A stretch of DNA of 64,000 nt from Gramella sp. AN32 (GCF_023718305.1 NZ_QEYO01000004.1:237050-301049); one strand, 5' to 3'; positions 9,866 through 19,494 are shown, counted from the stretch's first letter. Notes: generated from the sequence alone by a model not told the origin. A program made the numbers and translations.

Positions 9866-10696
9866 TTAGTCATTTTTTTTCTGACTAAAAAGCCAATCAA
9901 TCAATCCTGGGTTTTTCCATGCTAACTCATACGATTTATGTCCTACACCTTTATAAATTGTTAATCGAGCTTGGTGTTTTTTAAATCTATTCAACGCTTT
10001 AACCATCTCCATTGAGCCAGATAATGGCACCGTTGTATCTTTATCTCCATGAAAAGCCCAAATAGGAAGGTTTTTAATATTCTGAGCCATAGATGGATCT
10101 CCTGCACCACAAACGGGAACGGCTGCTGCAATCATTTTGTGGTAACGTGTAATAAAATTCCAAGTACCATATCCTCCCATTGAAACTCCTATTACATAAA
10201 CACGATCTTTATCTACTGAGTTTTCTAAAATTACCTTGTCTAAAATCTCTTTTGCTAATTTCATAGGAGTACTAAGTGGAATTTCCTTCATATTGTAAGA
10301 TCCGTTTTTCCAAGGCACATTTACCCATTGTTCGTTGCTAGGACATTGTGGCATCAAAATAATACACGGATGTTCTCGTTGTACTTCTTTATCTATCCAT
10401 CCTGCCACCCAAGGGCATAATTGTTTTAGATTGTCATTTCCTCTGGAGCCCGCTCCATGAAGTGAAAGAACCAGTGGATATTTTTTATTAGGATTGTAAT
10501 CTGCTGGCAAAAAAAGTCTGTAAGACATGGTATTCCCTTTGTCATCGGAATATTTATAAGCTGTTGTGTTTTTTACATAAAACTCTCTATCGTGTTGTGC
10601 GATGCTGTTGCCCTCCGAAAAGCCATCAACATATGATATTTGACCCAATACAAATTGTGTGAATAGACAAAAAAATAGTAGTGTAAAATATTTCAT
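9866..10696 (-). CDS. secreted alpha/beta-hydrolase esterase (prolyl-oligopeptidase/CE1-like)
   Basis: The 276-residue protein has a signal peptide (residues 1-19) and one alpha/beta-hydrolase domain. LVLSLHGAG is the oxyanion loop, VIGVSMGGYGTW carries the nucleophile Ser172, HGDKDTTVP the acid Asp220, and GVGHKSYE the base His253. This is the layout of the phospholipase/carboxylesterase-like and feruloyl-esterase-like proteins often found in PULs, where they remove acyl groups from glycans. It lies 3 bases after the fused esterase gene, and the next gene starts one base after its stop, so these genes are almost certainly one transcript. Confidence 0.88.
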   Translation of the reverse strand: MKYFTLLFFCLFTQFVLGQISYVDGFSEGNSIAQHDREFYVKNTTAYKYSDDKGNTMSYRLFLPADYNPNKKYPLVLSLHGAGSRGNDNLKQLCPWVAGWIDKEVQREHPCIILMPQCPSNEQWVNVPWKNGSYNMKEIPLSTPMKLAKEILDKVILENSVDKDRVYVIGVSMGGYGTWNFITRYHKMIAAAVPVCGAGDPSMAQNIKNLPIWAFHGDKDTTVPLSGSMEMVKALNRFKKHQARLTIYKGVGHKSYELAWKNPGLIDWLFSQKKND

Positions 10697-10698
10697 TT

Positions 10699-12165
10699 TT
10701 ATTTTATTTTTCTAGCTATTTTTTTCGCCAATACTTTGTATCCTTTTTCGGTAAGGTGCACACCATCCCTTGTATATTTAAAACTCTTGTTCATCAATTT
10801 ATTTACATCTATCAATTCTACATCCTGCTCTTGGGCTATTTCTTTAATAGCGGGAATCACCCATTTATGTAACTGCTCTATACGTTCTTTTGTTTTTGGG
10901 TCTCTGTTTTTAGGATGCTCGTAAATAGGTAGCGGAGTTAACACGTATATTTCTGCATTTTTATTCTTGTTTTTGTAGGTATTTATCAATTTAACGTACT
11001 GACTTTTAAACTCTTCTTTTGGAGTTCCTGTAAATTCTGTTTTTCTATTTTTATCTAAACACCACTTTACATTTGCATCGTTTGTTCCAAACATTATCAA
11101 AGCAATATCTGGAGTAAATTTTAATGATTTTTTATATTGCTCTGTCTTAAAATATGGATAGGTTGTTCCCTGAAGCAATGTCGCACCTCCTTTTCCAAAA
11201 TTTTTTACCTGATATTTATCCCCTATTCTTTCTTGTAAAAACTTAGGATATTTAGCTTGTGTATTGCTATCTCCAATACAAGATACTTGTTTTATATTTT
11301 TGTTTATGGTCGGCTTTTTTTTCAGATATCCCAATTTTTCTAAATACACATCTGTTTGATAGGTTGTTAAATTAAAGTATTTGTTTCCTGTTCCTTTTCT
11401 AAAAAAATCACCATTAAAAAAACCATGACCAGCATTTTCTACAGCTATTAATTCACATTCGTTCCCAGCTTTTTTCATTAAATTGGTAAAGCGTTCCGCA
11501 TTTTCAAAAGGTACCGTTTCGTCTTTAGTTCCATGAAACAATAATACGGGAGGCATATTCTTTTTTATTTGATGACAGGGAGATATTTCTGTTTCTCTAC
11601 CAGCAACTTTTCCATATCCATATCCTTCTTTAGTAGTATCTAAAACAGGATTATACGCTACCACAGCATTAGGAACAGAACTAATGGATAGATTTTCATT
11701 AGGGTTGTCTAACCCCTCTATTAACGCTGTTGTTATTGCAATATGTCCTCCGGCAGAGCCTCCACTAGCAACAATTTTAGTAGGATCAATATTTAATTCT
11801 TTTGCATGTTCACGAACCCAACGAATGGCAGATTTTGCATCTTCAACAGCATCAAAAGGCGTAGTTCCGTGTGTGTTTTTTATTCTATATTCTGCAGATA
11901 TGGCCAGCATTCCTCTAGAGGCAAAATACTTGCTTTGCTGATAAAATTGTTTTGGATTTCCAGAAACCCATCCACCTCCAAAAAAGAACACAATAGCCGC
12001 AGTTGGTTTTGTAGTCTTTTGGGGGTTAAAAATATGAAGTGATAAACTGTCTCCTTGAATTTCTTTATAAACAACTTTTTTGTCTGGAACAATGTTTTGA
12101 GCTATTAGATTTAGGGCTGTAAAAATTACAAGTATTAAGCTTAAGATTGCTTTTTGTGATTTCAT
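10699..12165 (-). CDS. two-domain esterase: alpha/beta hydrolase fused to SGNH hydrolase
   Basis: The 488-residue secreted protein (signal ending near LIAQ) joins two unrelated esterase folds. Residues about 30-285 are a BD-FAE/HSL-like alpha/beta hydrolase with FFGGGW (oxyanion loop, first position not His), GGSAGGH (nucleophile Ser137), HGTKDETVP (Asp215) and AGHGF (His247). Residues about 293-488 are an SGNH hydrolase with CIGDSNT (Ser300), NFGKGGAT, MFGTNDA and the DGVHLT Asp-x-x-His block. All catalytic residues seem present in both halves. Such a protein could remove two different acyl groups or two positions of one sugar. No gap or frameshift separates the parts. Confidence 0.9.
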   Translation of the reverse strand: MKSQKAILSLILVIFTALNLIAQNIVPDKKVVYKEIQGDSLSLHIFNPQKTTKPTAAIVFFFGGGWVSGNPKQFYQQSKYFASRGMLAISAEYRIKNTHGTTPFDAVEDAKSAIRWVREHAKELNIDPTKIVASGGSAGGHIAITTALIEGLDNPNENLSISSVPNAVVAYNPVLDTTKEGYGYGKVAGRETEISPCHQIKKNMPPVLLFHGTKDETVPFENAERFTNLMKKAGNECELIAVENAGHGFFNGDFFRKGTGNKYFNLTTYQTDVYLEKLGYLKKKPTINKNIKQVSCIGDSNTQAKYPKFLQERIGDKYQVKNFGKGGATLLQGTTYPYFKTEQYKKSLKFTPDIALIMFGTNDANVKWCLDKNRKTEFTGTPKEEFKSQYVKLINTYKNKNKNAEIYVLTPLPIYEHPKNRDPKTKERIEQLHKWVIPAIKEIAQEQDVELIDVNKLMNKSFKYTRDGVHLTEKGYKVLAKKIARKIK

Positions 12166-12181
12166 TATTTCATTACATTAA

Positions 12182-12238
12182 ATACTCTTTTATCTGTTTT
12201 AAATATGCTAATTATATCTATTATACTAAAAAGAGTAT
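12182..12238. repeat. widely spaced inverted repeat ATACTCTTTT / AAAAGAGTAT
   Basis: Ten-base arms at 12182-12191 and 12229-12238 are exact reverse complements separated by 37 bases, just upstream of the fused esterase gene that starts at 12165. A partial third copy (AAAAGAG) occurs near 12274. It could be an operator. The AT-rich context lowers the weight. Confidence 0.35.
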
Positions 12239-12358
12239 ATTTTATTAACTAAATTTTTAAGGGAGTATTTATGTAAAAGAGTTGTATTAATAGAATTATT
12301 ACATTTAGAATACTTCTATTTTTGATTATTAAATATAAATGTTTCATAAGAATTTAAA

Positions 12359-13456
12359 CTACTCAAAACTAATTTTAAATACATGAGAACTACTACCATA
12401 ACCAGGTTTCACTTGAACACCTGTAGCCAAATATAAATAAGCTGGTTTGTCATCAATAAAAAGTATTTGTGCACGTTCTAGATGTCCGTCTTTTTTACCT
12501 CTATATGAAATAGCATCTTTTAAATACTCTTCTCCAACATAATGTTGTAAATCTTCATAAGCACGTACAGTCTTTTCAGCAGGAAATGAAAAACCATCCT
12601 CAGATTTCCATAACAAACCACCACCTCTATTTCCTAGAGCACCTCTAAAATCACGGCTTAACATATAAACAGAATCATTCATAGTAAATGCAAATGCATC
12701 TTCAAGAGGCATTTTAGGATCGGTTACTCTTGTAGGGGTATGTATATATGGCCCTTCTACATTATCAGCAACTACGACCCCGTATACATAAACATATCCT
12801 TTAGTCTCTTTTTTAACCACAGATTTATGATATAGAAAATATTTACCATTATATTTTATTAAGGATGGGTTAGAAACTCCAAGCTTGGCAGTATAATTCC
12901 AAGTATTAGGATCCTGAGTTTTACGTAAAATGGTACCATCTGGCTCTGCTCCTTTAGCAGGTCTCCAAGTATCGTTAAGATCGTCAGCAACATACATTAC
13001 TATACGTTGTGTTTTTAAATCGTTATCCTCATTTACAATAAAACAAAGTTGATACTGACCCTCTATATTACTAATAGTTGGATTATGTGGAGAATTGAAT
13101 AGACCATCCTTATCTGGTACTGCTACACCTACATATTCAAAAGGCCCTTCAGGATTGTCACTTACATAATGCCCTATTTCACAATCTTTAAACCAACCAC
13201 TAAAATCAGATTGTGTTTTGGTTGGCCATTGAGCTGCAAACAAATGTGTTTTTCCGTTTTTACCTTGTACCGGGGAAGATCCCCAAACATGCATTCCTTC
13301 TTGTTGAGCTGCATCTCCAATGTATTCGAATGTCATTTTATCAGTACTGACTTTAGCTACTTCATTGGCATCATTATTTTTTGTTTTTTTAACCTTGTTA
13401 TTACAAGCTAAACAAATAAGTACAAGTGCAAATAGTGATATTTGATTAAATTTCAT
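12359..13456 (-). CDS. beta-propeller glycosidase-like lipoprotein (GH43/GH117-type)
   Basis: The ATG at 13456 is preferred to the one at 13489 because it begins directly with a lipoprotein signal (LFALVLICLAC). The mature protein, about 345 residues, has propeller motifs: WGSSPVQGKNGKTHLF, CEIGHYVSDNPEGPF, HNPTISNIEGQYQL, SNPSLIKYNGKYFLYHKS, LEDAFAFTM and GGGLLWKSEDG. It is the intact counterpart of the frameshifted gene at 5.1-6.2 kb, sharing WGSSP, SEIxHY-type and GGGLLW segments. It is expected to sit on the periplasmic or outer-membrane face and to release a terminal sugar. Its specificity is unknown. The sulfatase upstream ends 58 bases before this start. Confidence 0.82.
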   Translation of the reverse strand: MKFNQISLFALVLICLACNNKVKKTKNNDANEVAKVSTDKMTFEYIGDAAQQEGMHVWGSSPVQGKNGKTHLFAAQWPTKTQSDFSGWFKDCEIGHYVSDNPEGPFEYVGVAVPDKDGLFNSPHNPTISNIEGQYQLCFIVNEDNDLKTQRIVMYVADDLNDTWRPAKGAEPDGTILRKTQDPNTWNYTAKLGVSNPSLIKYNGKYFLYHKSVVKKETKGYVYVYGVVVADNVEGPYIHTPTRVTDPKMPLEDAFAFTMNDSVYMLSRDFRGALGNRGGGLLWKSEDGFSFPAEKTVRAYEDLQHYVGEEYLKDAISYRGKKDGHLERAQILFIDDKPAYLYLATGVQVKPGYGSSSHVFKISFE

Positions 13457-13514
13457 TTTGATTTGATTTTTTGTAATATATTTATCCAAGAAGCAGTTTG
13501 TAATTTTATAATTA

Positions 13515-15122
13515 TTATTCTTTTACTTCATCTTCAACTTCACTTCCCCACCAGTCTTTATTCGGTTCCCAATTTTGGCTTAACATTTGTTCGCGTTGTT
13601 TTTCTAGTCTAGGTAATAATTTTGTTTTCTGGTTCTCTAACCATTTTTCACGAGCTTCTTCATCCCATTCTGGATCTACTTCTGCATAGTGTGTGTCTGT
13701 AGAATCTAACCAATCTAACAACTGAGTTTTCATCTGTTTTGTAATTTCAGGATGGTTATCTGCAACATCATTACGTTCCCCTAAATCAGCTTCTAAATTG
13801 TATAACTCGGAATGTAGATCTTCCCAATAATAAATCAATTTCCATTTTCCTTTTCTGATGATTGAACTTGGTTCTCCACCTTGATTTCCATAATGCGGAT
13901 AATGCCAATAAAGTGGCCTTTCTTCAATATCTTCTCCAAGCAAAAGGGGTTTTAAACTTACACCATCCACATGTGCTTTTGGTTGGAGCGGTAAACCTGC
14001 CAAATCTAATAATGTGGGATATAAATCTGTACCTGATACAGGAACTTCAATATTAGCTCCGTTTTGTTTTATCCAAGGAACATAAATAAAATATGGGATT
14101 CTAACTCCACCTTCCCATTGGTATCCTTTTCCTCCCCTTAAACTAAGTTGGTTGGTAGAGAAGTTATCCCCAGAAGTAACCCCTCCGTTATCTGATGTGA
14201 AAACAACAATTGTATTCTTATCTAAATTTAAATCTTTTAATGTTTTCATCACCGTACCAATAGCTTCATCTACATGCTCAATTAAACCAGCATATACCGG
14301 ATTGTCCTGATATTTTCTTGCAGGTAAAACCCGTTCCATTTCAAATCCACTTTCATGAATACCCATTTTTTCTGCCTTGTTACGGTATTTTGTCCATTTT
14401 TCTTTAGTTGTTTGTATCTGACCGTGAACTGCATAGAAAGAAAGGTAGGCAAGAAAATGATTGTTTTTATTTTCTTTTATAAACTTACTGGTTTCATTTG
14501 CCAATTTCATAGACAAGTTCAATCCTTTTTCTTCTGGTAAATTTGGTAAATTTGGGTTTTTATATGGAGAAAAATATCCACCACTAGGACTTCCCGCAGC
14601 GTTTCCACCAATATTAACATCAAACCCATGATCTGTAGGCAATGATCCCTGTTCCTTGCTACCCAGGTGCCATTTACCTGCAAAAAAAGTAGCGTATCCT
14701 TGTTCTTTAAAAGCTTCTGGTAATGTTACAGCATCGAAATCTAAATGATGTTTATACTCTGGGGGCAATAATTTGGTATAGCGTTTACGTTCTTTCCAGG
14801 ATTGCCCACTATTTCTATCTCCTTCAAACTGGGTAATTCCATGTCTTGCAGGGAATTGCCCTGTCATTAAACTTGCTCTGGAAGGGCTACAAACCCTGGA
14901 AGCCGCATATCCGCTTGTAAAAACAGTTCCTGAATTTGCAATTTTGTCGATGTTTGGGGTTTCATAATATTTACTTCCCATCACACTTAAATCGGCATAG
15001 CCTAAATCATCAACCAATATAAATAAGATATTAGGCTTTTTAGGGGCTTTCACTTTTTTGCTACCTGGATCACAGGATAAAAACAAAAATAATATTGTAA
15101 CTATTATTACTATTTTACTCAT
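13515..15122 (-). CDS. S1 sulfatase, lipoprotein, with charged C-terminal extension
   Basis: The start at 15122 is chosen over 15167 because it gives a lipoprotein signal with lipobox LFLSC and lies 10 bases after the GH97 stop. Within about 535 residues, VDDLGYADLS supplies the metal-binding aspartates and VCSPSRASLMTG the C-x-P-S-R activation motif, with Cys78 to be converted to formylglycine. GKWHLGS and VVFTSDNGG complete the S1 core. The last 60 residues are unusually rich in Glu, Lys and Trp and extend past the normal sulfatase end, possibly as a helical arm. Operon partner of GH97. Confidence 0.95.
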   Translation of the reverse strand: MSKIVIIVTILFLFLSCDPGSKKVKAPKKPNILFILVDDLGYADLSVMGSKYYETPNIDKIANSGTVFTSGYAASRVCSPSRASLMTGQFPARHGITQFEGDRNSGQSWKERKRYTKLLPPEYKHHLDFDAVTLPEAFKEQGYATFFAGKWHLGSKEQGSLPTDHGFDVNIGGNAAGSPSGGYFSPYKNPNLPNLPEEKGLNLSMKLANETSKFIKENKNNHFLAYLSFYAVHGQIQTTKEKWTKYRNKAEKMGIHESGFEMERVLPARKYQDNPVYAGLIEHVDEAIGTVMKTLKDLNLDKNTIVVFTSDNGGVTSGDNFSTNQLSLRGGKGYQWEGGVRIPYFIYVPWIKQNGANIEVPVSGTDLYPTLLDLAGLPLQPKAHVDGVSLKPLLLGEDIEERPLYWHYPHYGNQGGEPSSIIRKGKWKLIYYWEDLHSELYNLEADLGERNDVADNHPEITKQMKTQLLDWLDSTDTHYAEVDPEWDEEAREKWLENQKTKLLPRLEKQREQMLSQNWEPNKDWWGSEVEDEVKE

Positions 15123-15132
15123 ATATTTAATT

Positions 15133-17058
15133 TTAAATTGGTGTAATCCACATACAATGGCCTCCACCTGGCGCCATTACCGCTTTTACCACATCACCTT
15201 TTTTTAGTTTCCCTTTTCTTACCCGGTAGGCTTCAGGATTGGTTTTGCAATGGGTTTCTTTAGTGTCTTCATAGTAAGTCACCTCGTATTCCTTGCCTTC
15301 CTCTAAGAAATCGAGTTTTATATCCAGTGTTCCCCCTTGTTGGTTATAAACACTCCCAATAAACCACTCCTTGCCATGCCGCCTTGCGGTGCTAATGTAT
15401 TCATCCATTTTAGAATGGAGGATGAGGCTCTCGTCCCATTTTCCAACCGGCATCTTTTGAATAAATTCAAATAAATCGGCCTTAGCTGCATAAGCCTCCG
15501 GGGCGTCGGGGATGCAGACCAGGCCACTGAAAATGATCAGCGTACGTGCCGCTTCAGAAGCTACCGTGGAAAAATAAGAGTTTGTTTGGCGTGGCCCTTT
15601 TTCGCGTAATCCGCGGTTGATGCCCGTTAGATCAAAATTACCATTATTCAGGTCTAAAGGCCCGGTGATGGCATTTATAAGGGCCATTTTAATGAAGGAT
15701 TCAGGGGTAAAAGCACGCCGTGAGTCCTGTTGGGCATGCCCGTATTCCCGGGTGATGGCATTAGGATAAGTGCGACGTATGCCGGTTAAGGGTACGGGGC
15801 CGTCGTGAAAATCTATCAACAATTTGCTTTTTGCGCTTTTCTCTATGGCATCCCTGGTAAATTCCACATTATTGCCCATAAAGCCGTATTTGATGCCTTT
15901 CATTCCCAAAGACTGATAATAAGGAAAAAGCTCGTCATCGCCATACTCCCCGTGCCTCCTGTCGTAGTACAACATTAAATCTACCTCTTTTTTTTCCGCA
16001 TAATCGATCACTTTTTCAAGGTTCAGCTTATCCGATAGCTCAAAGTTTCCTTTGGTGACTTTCTTATACCAGGCATCATCGATAAGGAAATAATCAATAT
16101 CATTTTCAGCGGCAAAATCAATAAAACGGAAATAACTTTCGGTATTGATACCATACACAAAACCATCTGGCGCAGTGTAGCCGTGAACACGCCAGTCCCA
16201 TAATGTTTTTCCCGGTTTTATCCAGTCTGTATTTTCCAGTTTGGAGGGTGTTGCCAGATTCACAGGAACGGTATTCACCACAAGATCGCCGGCCGATTTT
16301 CCAAAGAGGATCACCCTCCACGGGCTTGTCCATTCTTTTTCATTTAATGCTACCTTGTTTACAGATTCGATCTTTCCTTCTGTCTGGGTGATACCAAGGC
16401 GCATGGACTCAATCCCCTTTGCGGCATATAAATCGGATTCTAAAAGAGCCATATGTAATTGATTGGGAGATTCAACAACCAGGGGAATACTAATTTTTCT
16501 TTTTCTCGCACCCTCCTCTTTTAAGAAATCGGTTAATCCACCGAAATCCACGGGGCCAAGAGGTTCACTTTCACCGGCAGGGGTGTAATAGTTACTCCCT
16601 TGGGGGAAAGCGTATTCAATTTTCAAATTGGCTTCCTGTGGTTTTTCACCTTTATCCAGGACAAAACGGAAAGCGACCCCGTTGTTATAAGCCCTGGCCA
16701 GTAGTTTCCCGCCTGTACCATCAACATCTATATCTAACTGCAGTTCTTTAAAATTGTTACGGATATTACTTTGCTGTCCCCAAACCGGTTCCCAGCTGGT
16801 ATCTTCAGAAGTTATTTTTGATTCCAGGATGGAGATATGGGCATTAGGAAGTATTGATAATTGCGATGAACCCACAATTTCCTGTCCCTGCCATTGCAAT
16901 TGATATTCCAAAACACCGGCTGTATCGCTAAACTCAATTTGTACTGATTCATCAGGCGATTGCACCCGAAGTTTGCTGTTTTTTTCGTTTTCTGAACAGG
17001 CAGATAATAAAAGTGCTATCAGTAGAAAAAGCATCCCTATTTTGTATCGTGTACTCAT
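15133..17058 (-). CDS. GH97 alpha-galactosidase/alpha-glucosidase, lipoprotein
   Basis: The 641-residue protein has a lipobox (LLLSAC) and the GH97 three-part layout. The N-terminal beta-sandwich (residues about 30-270) is followed by a catalytic barrel starting at WDWRVHGYTAPDG and YFLIDDAWY, and a C-terminal beta domain. LIDFHDGP followed by TGIRRTYPN is the segment that holds the nucleophile aspartate in the retaining, alpha-galactosidase-like branch; the inverting SusB-like branch uses glutamates instead. I therefore favour alpha-galactosidase, with moderate certainty. Base composition is clearly more GC-rich than the genes to its left. Confidence 0.9.
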   Translation of the reverse strand: MSTRYKIGMLFLLIALLLSACSENEKNSKLRVQSPDESVQIEFSDTAGVLEYQLQWQGQEIVGSSQLSILPNAHISILESKITSEDTSWEPVWGQQSNIRNNFKELQLDIDVDGTGGKLLARAYNNGVAFRFVLDKGEKPQEANLKIEYAFPQGSNYYTPAGESEPLGPVDFGGLTDFLKEEGARKRKISIPLVVESPNQLHMALLESDLYAAKGIESMRLGITQTEGKIESVNKVALNEKEWTSPWRVILFGKSAGDLVVNTVPVNLATPSKLENTDWIKPGKTLWDWRVHGYTAPDGFVYGINTESYFRFIDFAAENDIDYFLIDDAWYKKVTKGNFELSDKLNLEKVIDYAEKKEVDLMLYYDRRHGEYGDDELFPYYQSLGMKGIKYGFMGNNVEFTRDAIEKSAKSKLLIDFHDGPVPLTGIRRTYPNAITREYGHAQQDSRRAFTPESFIKMALINAITGPLDLNNGNFDLTGINRGLREKGPRQTNSYFSTVASEAARTLIIFSGLVCIPDAPEAYAAKADLFEFIQKMPVGKWDESLILHSKMDEYISTARRHGKEWFIGSVYNQQGGTLDIKLDFLEEGKEYEVTYYEDTKETHCKTNPEAYRVRKGKLKKGDVVKAVMAPGGGHCMWITPI

Positions 17059-17101
17059 TAATTCTTTAATTTAATTTCTTCTGCAGAATGGCCAATTATA
17101 T

Positions 17102-18079
17102 CTATTTTGAACCCCGGACTAATTTAAAACCCTGTATAAAGGGCAGCTCTCCTTTTTGCCTGTTAGGCTTGCCGATCTTAACACCCCATTCGGGCATTTC
17201 TCCTGTTCCGCTTTGGGTGAAAGCTTCCGGACGATAAGCGCCACCGGCCGTTGGGCTATTTTCCAAATCGTATATTTTGGTAAAATGAATCCCATCATCT
17301 GCATACCGGATAGTATTGGTAATATGTTCCGGCCCAACTGTTCCGATCATTGCTGCCACGCCTTTGCCTTGGGGCCATACCAGCACTTCATGATTACCGG
17401 GAATAACCGGGTTTTCCTCATGCTTTACATACGGACCTTGCGGATGGTCGGCAATGGCGACCCCCATCTTTGTTTCTCGTGCACTTTTCCCTAATTGCCG
17501 TCCTTTGTAATACAACAAATACCTTCCTTCTCGAACGATAAGGCAGGCGTCATCAACAAGGTGGCTGTCAAACTCCTCTCTATTATTACTGTTCTTAAGC
17601 ACCGGATTGCCGGATATTCTTTTCCAGGGGCCATTGGGTGAAGTGGAAACCGCAATTCCAATTTTAGAATCCGGACTATAAGGTTTTTTTTTATAGTCTT
17701 TGGAAACTCCTGTATAGAACAACCAGTATTTACCTTCGGCTACGAGAATATTAGGGGTAAAAACACTATTTTCTTCCCATGTTTCCGGTTTACCTTTTCC
17801 CAGAGCCATACCCTGTTCTTCCCAGTTTTTTCCATCGAGCGAGGTAGCATACCAAATAGTGGCATCGTAACCCGAAGAAATTTTGCCTTTTGAATACCAG
17901 ACGTAAAATAAATCTCCAACTTTTATAATATCGCTGGGATCTCTACGCATAACATCGTTTTCCTTCCCTATACCTTTCAGGTTATAGTCTGAGGTTACTA
18001 CTGTTTGTAAATCCTGTGCCAGGACTGAGATAGACAACAGTAAAAAAACTACTACAATATTTCTTCTTAAAATATTCAT
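17102..18079 (-). CDS. GH117-like beta-propeller glycosidase
   Basis: The 325-residue secreted protein (signal ending near SVLAQ) resembles GH117, the family of alpha-1,3-L-(3,6-anhydro)galactosidases. RRDPSDIIKVGDLFYVWY, ATIWYATSLDGKNW, VFTPNILVAEGKYWLFYTG and GIAVSTSPNGPW match that family's blade pattern better than the other propeller proteins nearby. DACLIVREGRYLLYYKG and MGVAIADHPQGPY follow. If the assignment holds it would release a terminal anhydro- or galactose-type sugar. The gene abuts the sulfatase upstream (1-base junction), so the two are cotranscribed. It belongs to the more GC-rich block. Specificity needs biochemical proof. Confidence 0.8.
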   Translation of the reverse strand: MNILRRNIVVVFLLLSISVLAQDLQTVVTSDYNLKGIGKENDVMRRDPSDIIKVGDLFYVWYSKGKISSGYDATIWYATSLDGKNWEEQGMALGKGKPETWEENSVFTPNILVAEGKYWLFYTGVSKDYKKKPYSPDSKIGIAVSTSPNGPWKRISGNPVLKNSNNREEFDSHLVDDACLIVREGRYLLYYKGRQLGKSARETKMGVAIADHPQGPYVKHEENPVIPGNHEVLVWPQGKGVAAMIGTVGPEHITNTIRYADDGIHFTKIYDLENSPTAGGAYRPEAFTQSGTGEMPEWGVKIGKPNRQKGELPFIQGFKLVRGSK

Positions 18080-19483
18080 TTAATGAGGTGTTTCACTTTT
18101 AAAATCTTTGTTTTTCTGCGGCATCTCGGCATTCGATTTTTTTTGCCAGCTTTTTAACTTCTCCAGTAGCTCCCCTGCCTTTTGAGGATGCTTTTCAACA
18201 AGGTTTTCGACTTCCCCCAGATCTTTTTTGAGATTGTACAGATATATACTATCGCTTTCAAAATCCTGAATGAGTTTCCAGTCCCCTTCTCGTATAGCTG
18301 CTCCCATGTCCTGACCTTCTTTTCTATAATGTGGAAAATGCCAGTAGAGAGGTCTATCCTTCAATTCCTTTTGATGTAAAAGCTCTGGCAACAAACTGAT
18401 TCCTTCCATATGATCAGCAATCGTTGATTTATTATTTACAACCTCCATGATTGTTGGGAATAAATCTATGCTTGTTACCGGTGTTTCACTTTTTCCAGGT
18501 TCTATTTTTCCGGGCCAGCTTATGACAAGAGGAACTCGTACTCCTCCTTCGTGTAAGGATCCTTTATTACCTCTAAGTGGCGGGTTACCCCACAAGCCAC
18601 CATTATCTGAATAAAAAACCACCATGGTGTTTTCCAACAAATCGTTTTGTTTTAGATGATTCATTAGCTTACCCACATTTTGGTCTAGTTTTTCAATCAT
18701 AGCATGGTAGGTATTTCCATCGTTCTTTTTAACTACTTGCTGCGGAGCTTTCAATGGCGTATGTACTGTATAAGTGGATAAATACAGAAAGAAAGGTTTG
18801 TTTTTACTTTTCGTAATATAATTAACAGCTTCATCTCCCATTCGATCAGTGAGATATTCGCCTTCTTCCTTTTCAGGAATCGTAGCATTATTATAAGGCG
18901 CAAACCAGCTACTGGGTTGTCCGTAGGCACAGCCACCAATATTTACATCAAAGCCCTGATGCTGGGGCTGGAATTTCTCGTTAATAACACCTTCACTATT
19001 GCTACGGGCAGAGCCGGAACCCGATAAATGCCATTTCCCAAAAAAACCCGTTTTGTAACCATGGGATTTAAGTGCTTCAGCCAGAGTTACTTCTTCTAAT
19101 AGCAGATGATCTATAAAGAAAGCTTCTTTCAATGATTTTCCTTTGTGCTGACGTTCGAGATATTGAGCCATTGGTAAACCAGGAATGTGACAGGTCAATT
19201 TAAGTTCGGCTGGAGATTTACCGGTTAGAATACTTGCCCGGGTAGGGGAACAAACAGGTGCCGCAGCATAGGCCTGGGCAAATATCCTCCCATTTTTAGC
19301 AAGCTGATCAATATTTGGGGTATTCAAACCCTTTTTGTAACCCATATACCCCACATCAGAATATCCCAAATCATCTACAAGGATAAAAACTATATTCGGT
19401 GAATCGGGTTTAGTATTATGCTGACATTCTCCCTGGGCAAGGGAGAGTAAAACCAACAGTGATATACAAACTCTTAGAATCAT
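18080..19483 (-). CDS. S1 sulfatase, secreted
   Basis: This compact 467-residue sulfatase has a signal peptide ending near LAQGECQ. VDDLGYSDVG gives the metal aspartates, PVCSPTRASILTG the activation motif with Cys78, GFFGKWHLSG the second motif and VVFYSDNGG the distal metal site. An insertion of about 25 residues after the activation helix (around PMAQYLERQHKGKSLKEAF) is not shared with its neighbours and may shape the substrate pocket. The C-terminal subdomain ends with the usual LYNLKKDLGEVENL segment. It lies 11 bases after the next sulfatase's stop and directly abuts the GH117-like gene. Confidence 0.95.
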   Translation of the reverse strand: MILRVCISLLVLLSLAQGECQHNTKPDSPNIVFILVDDLGYSDVGYMGYKKGLNTPNIDQLAKNGRIFAQAYAAAPVCSPTRASILTGKSPAELKLTCHIPGLPMAQYLERQHKGKSLKEAFFIDHLLLEEVTLAEALKSHGYKTGFFGKWHLSGSGSARSNSEGVINEKFQPQHQGFDVNIGGCAYGQPSSWFAPYNNATIPEKEEGEYLTDRMGDEAVNYITKSKNKPFFLYLSTYTVHTPLKAPQQVVKKNDGNTYHAMIEKLDQNVGKLMNHLKQNDLLENTMVVFYSDNGGLWGNPPLRGNKGSLHEGGVRVPLVISWPGKIEPGKSETPVTSIDLFPTIMEVVNNKSTIADHMEGISLLPELLHQKELKDRPLYWHFPHYRKEGQDMGAAIREGDWKLIQDFESDSIYLYNLKKDLGEVENLVEKHPQKAGELLEKLKSWQKKSNAEMPQKNKDFKSETPH

Positions 19484-19494
19484 TATTATTCGGA

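Noticed and set aside
13169..13411. Plus-strand open frames antisense to the minus-strand enzyme genes (this and many similar ones)
   Set aside because: They are low-complexity shadows of well-supported genes, without starts or motifs of their own.
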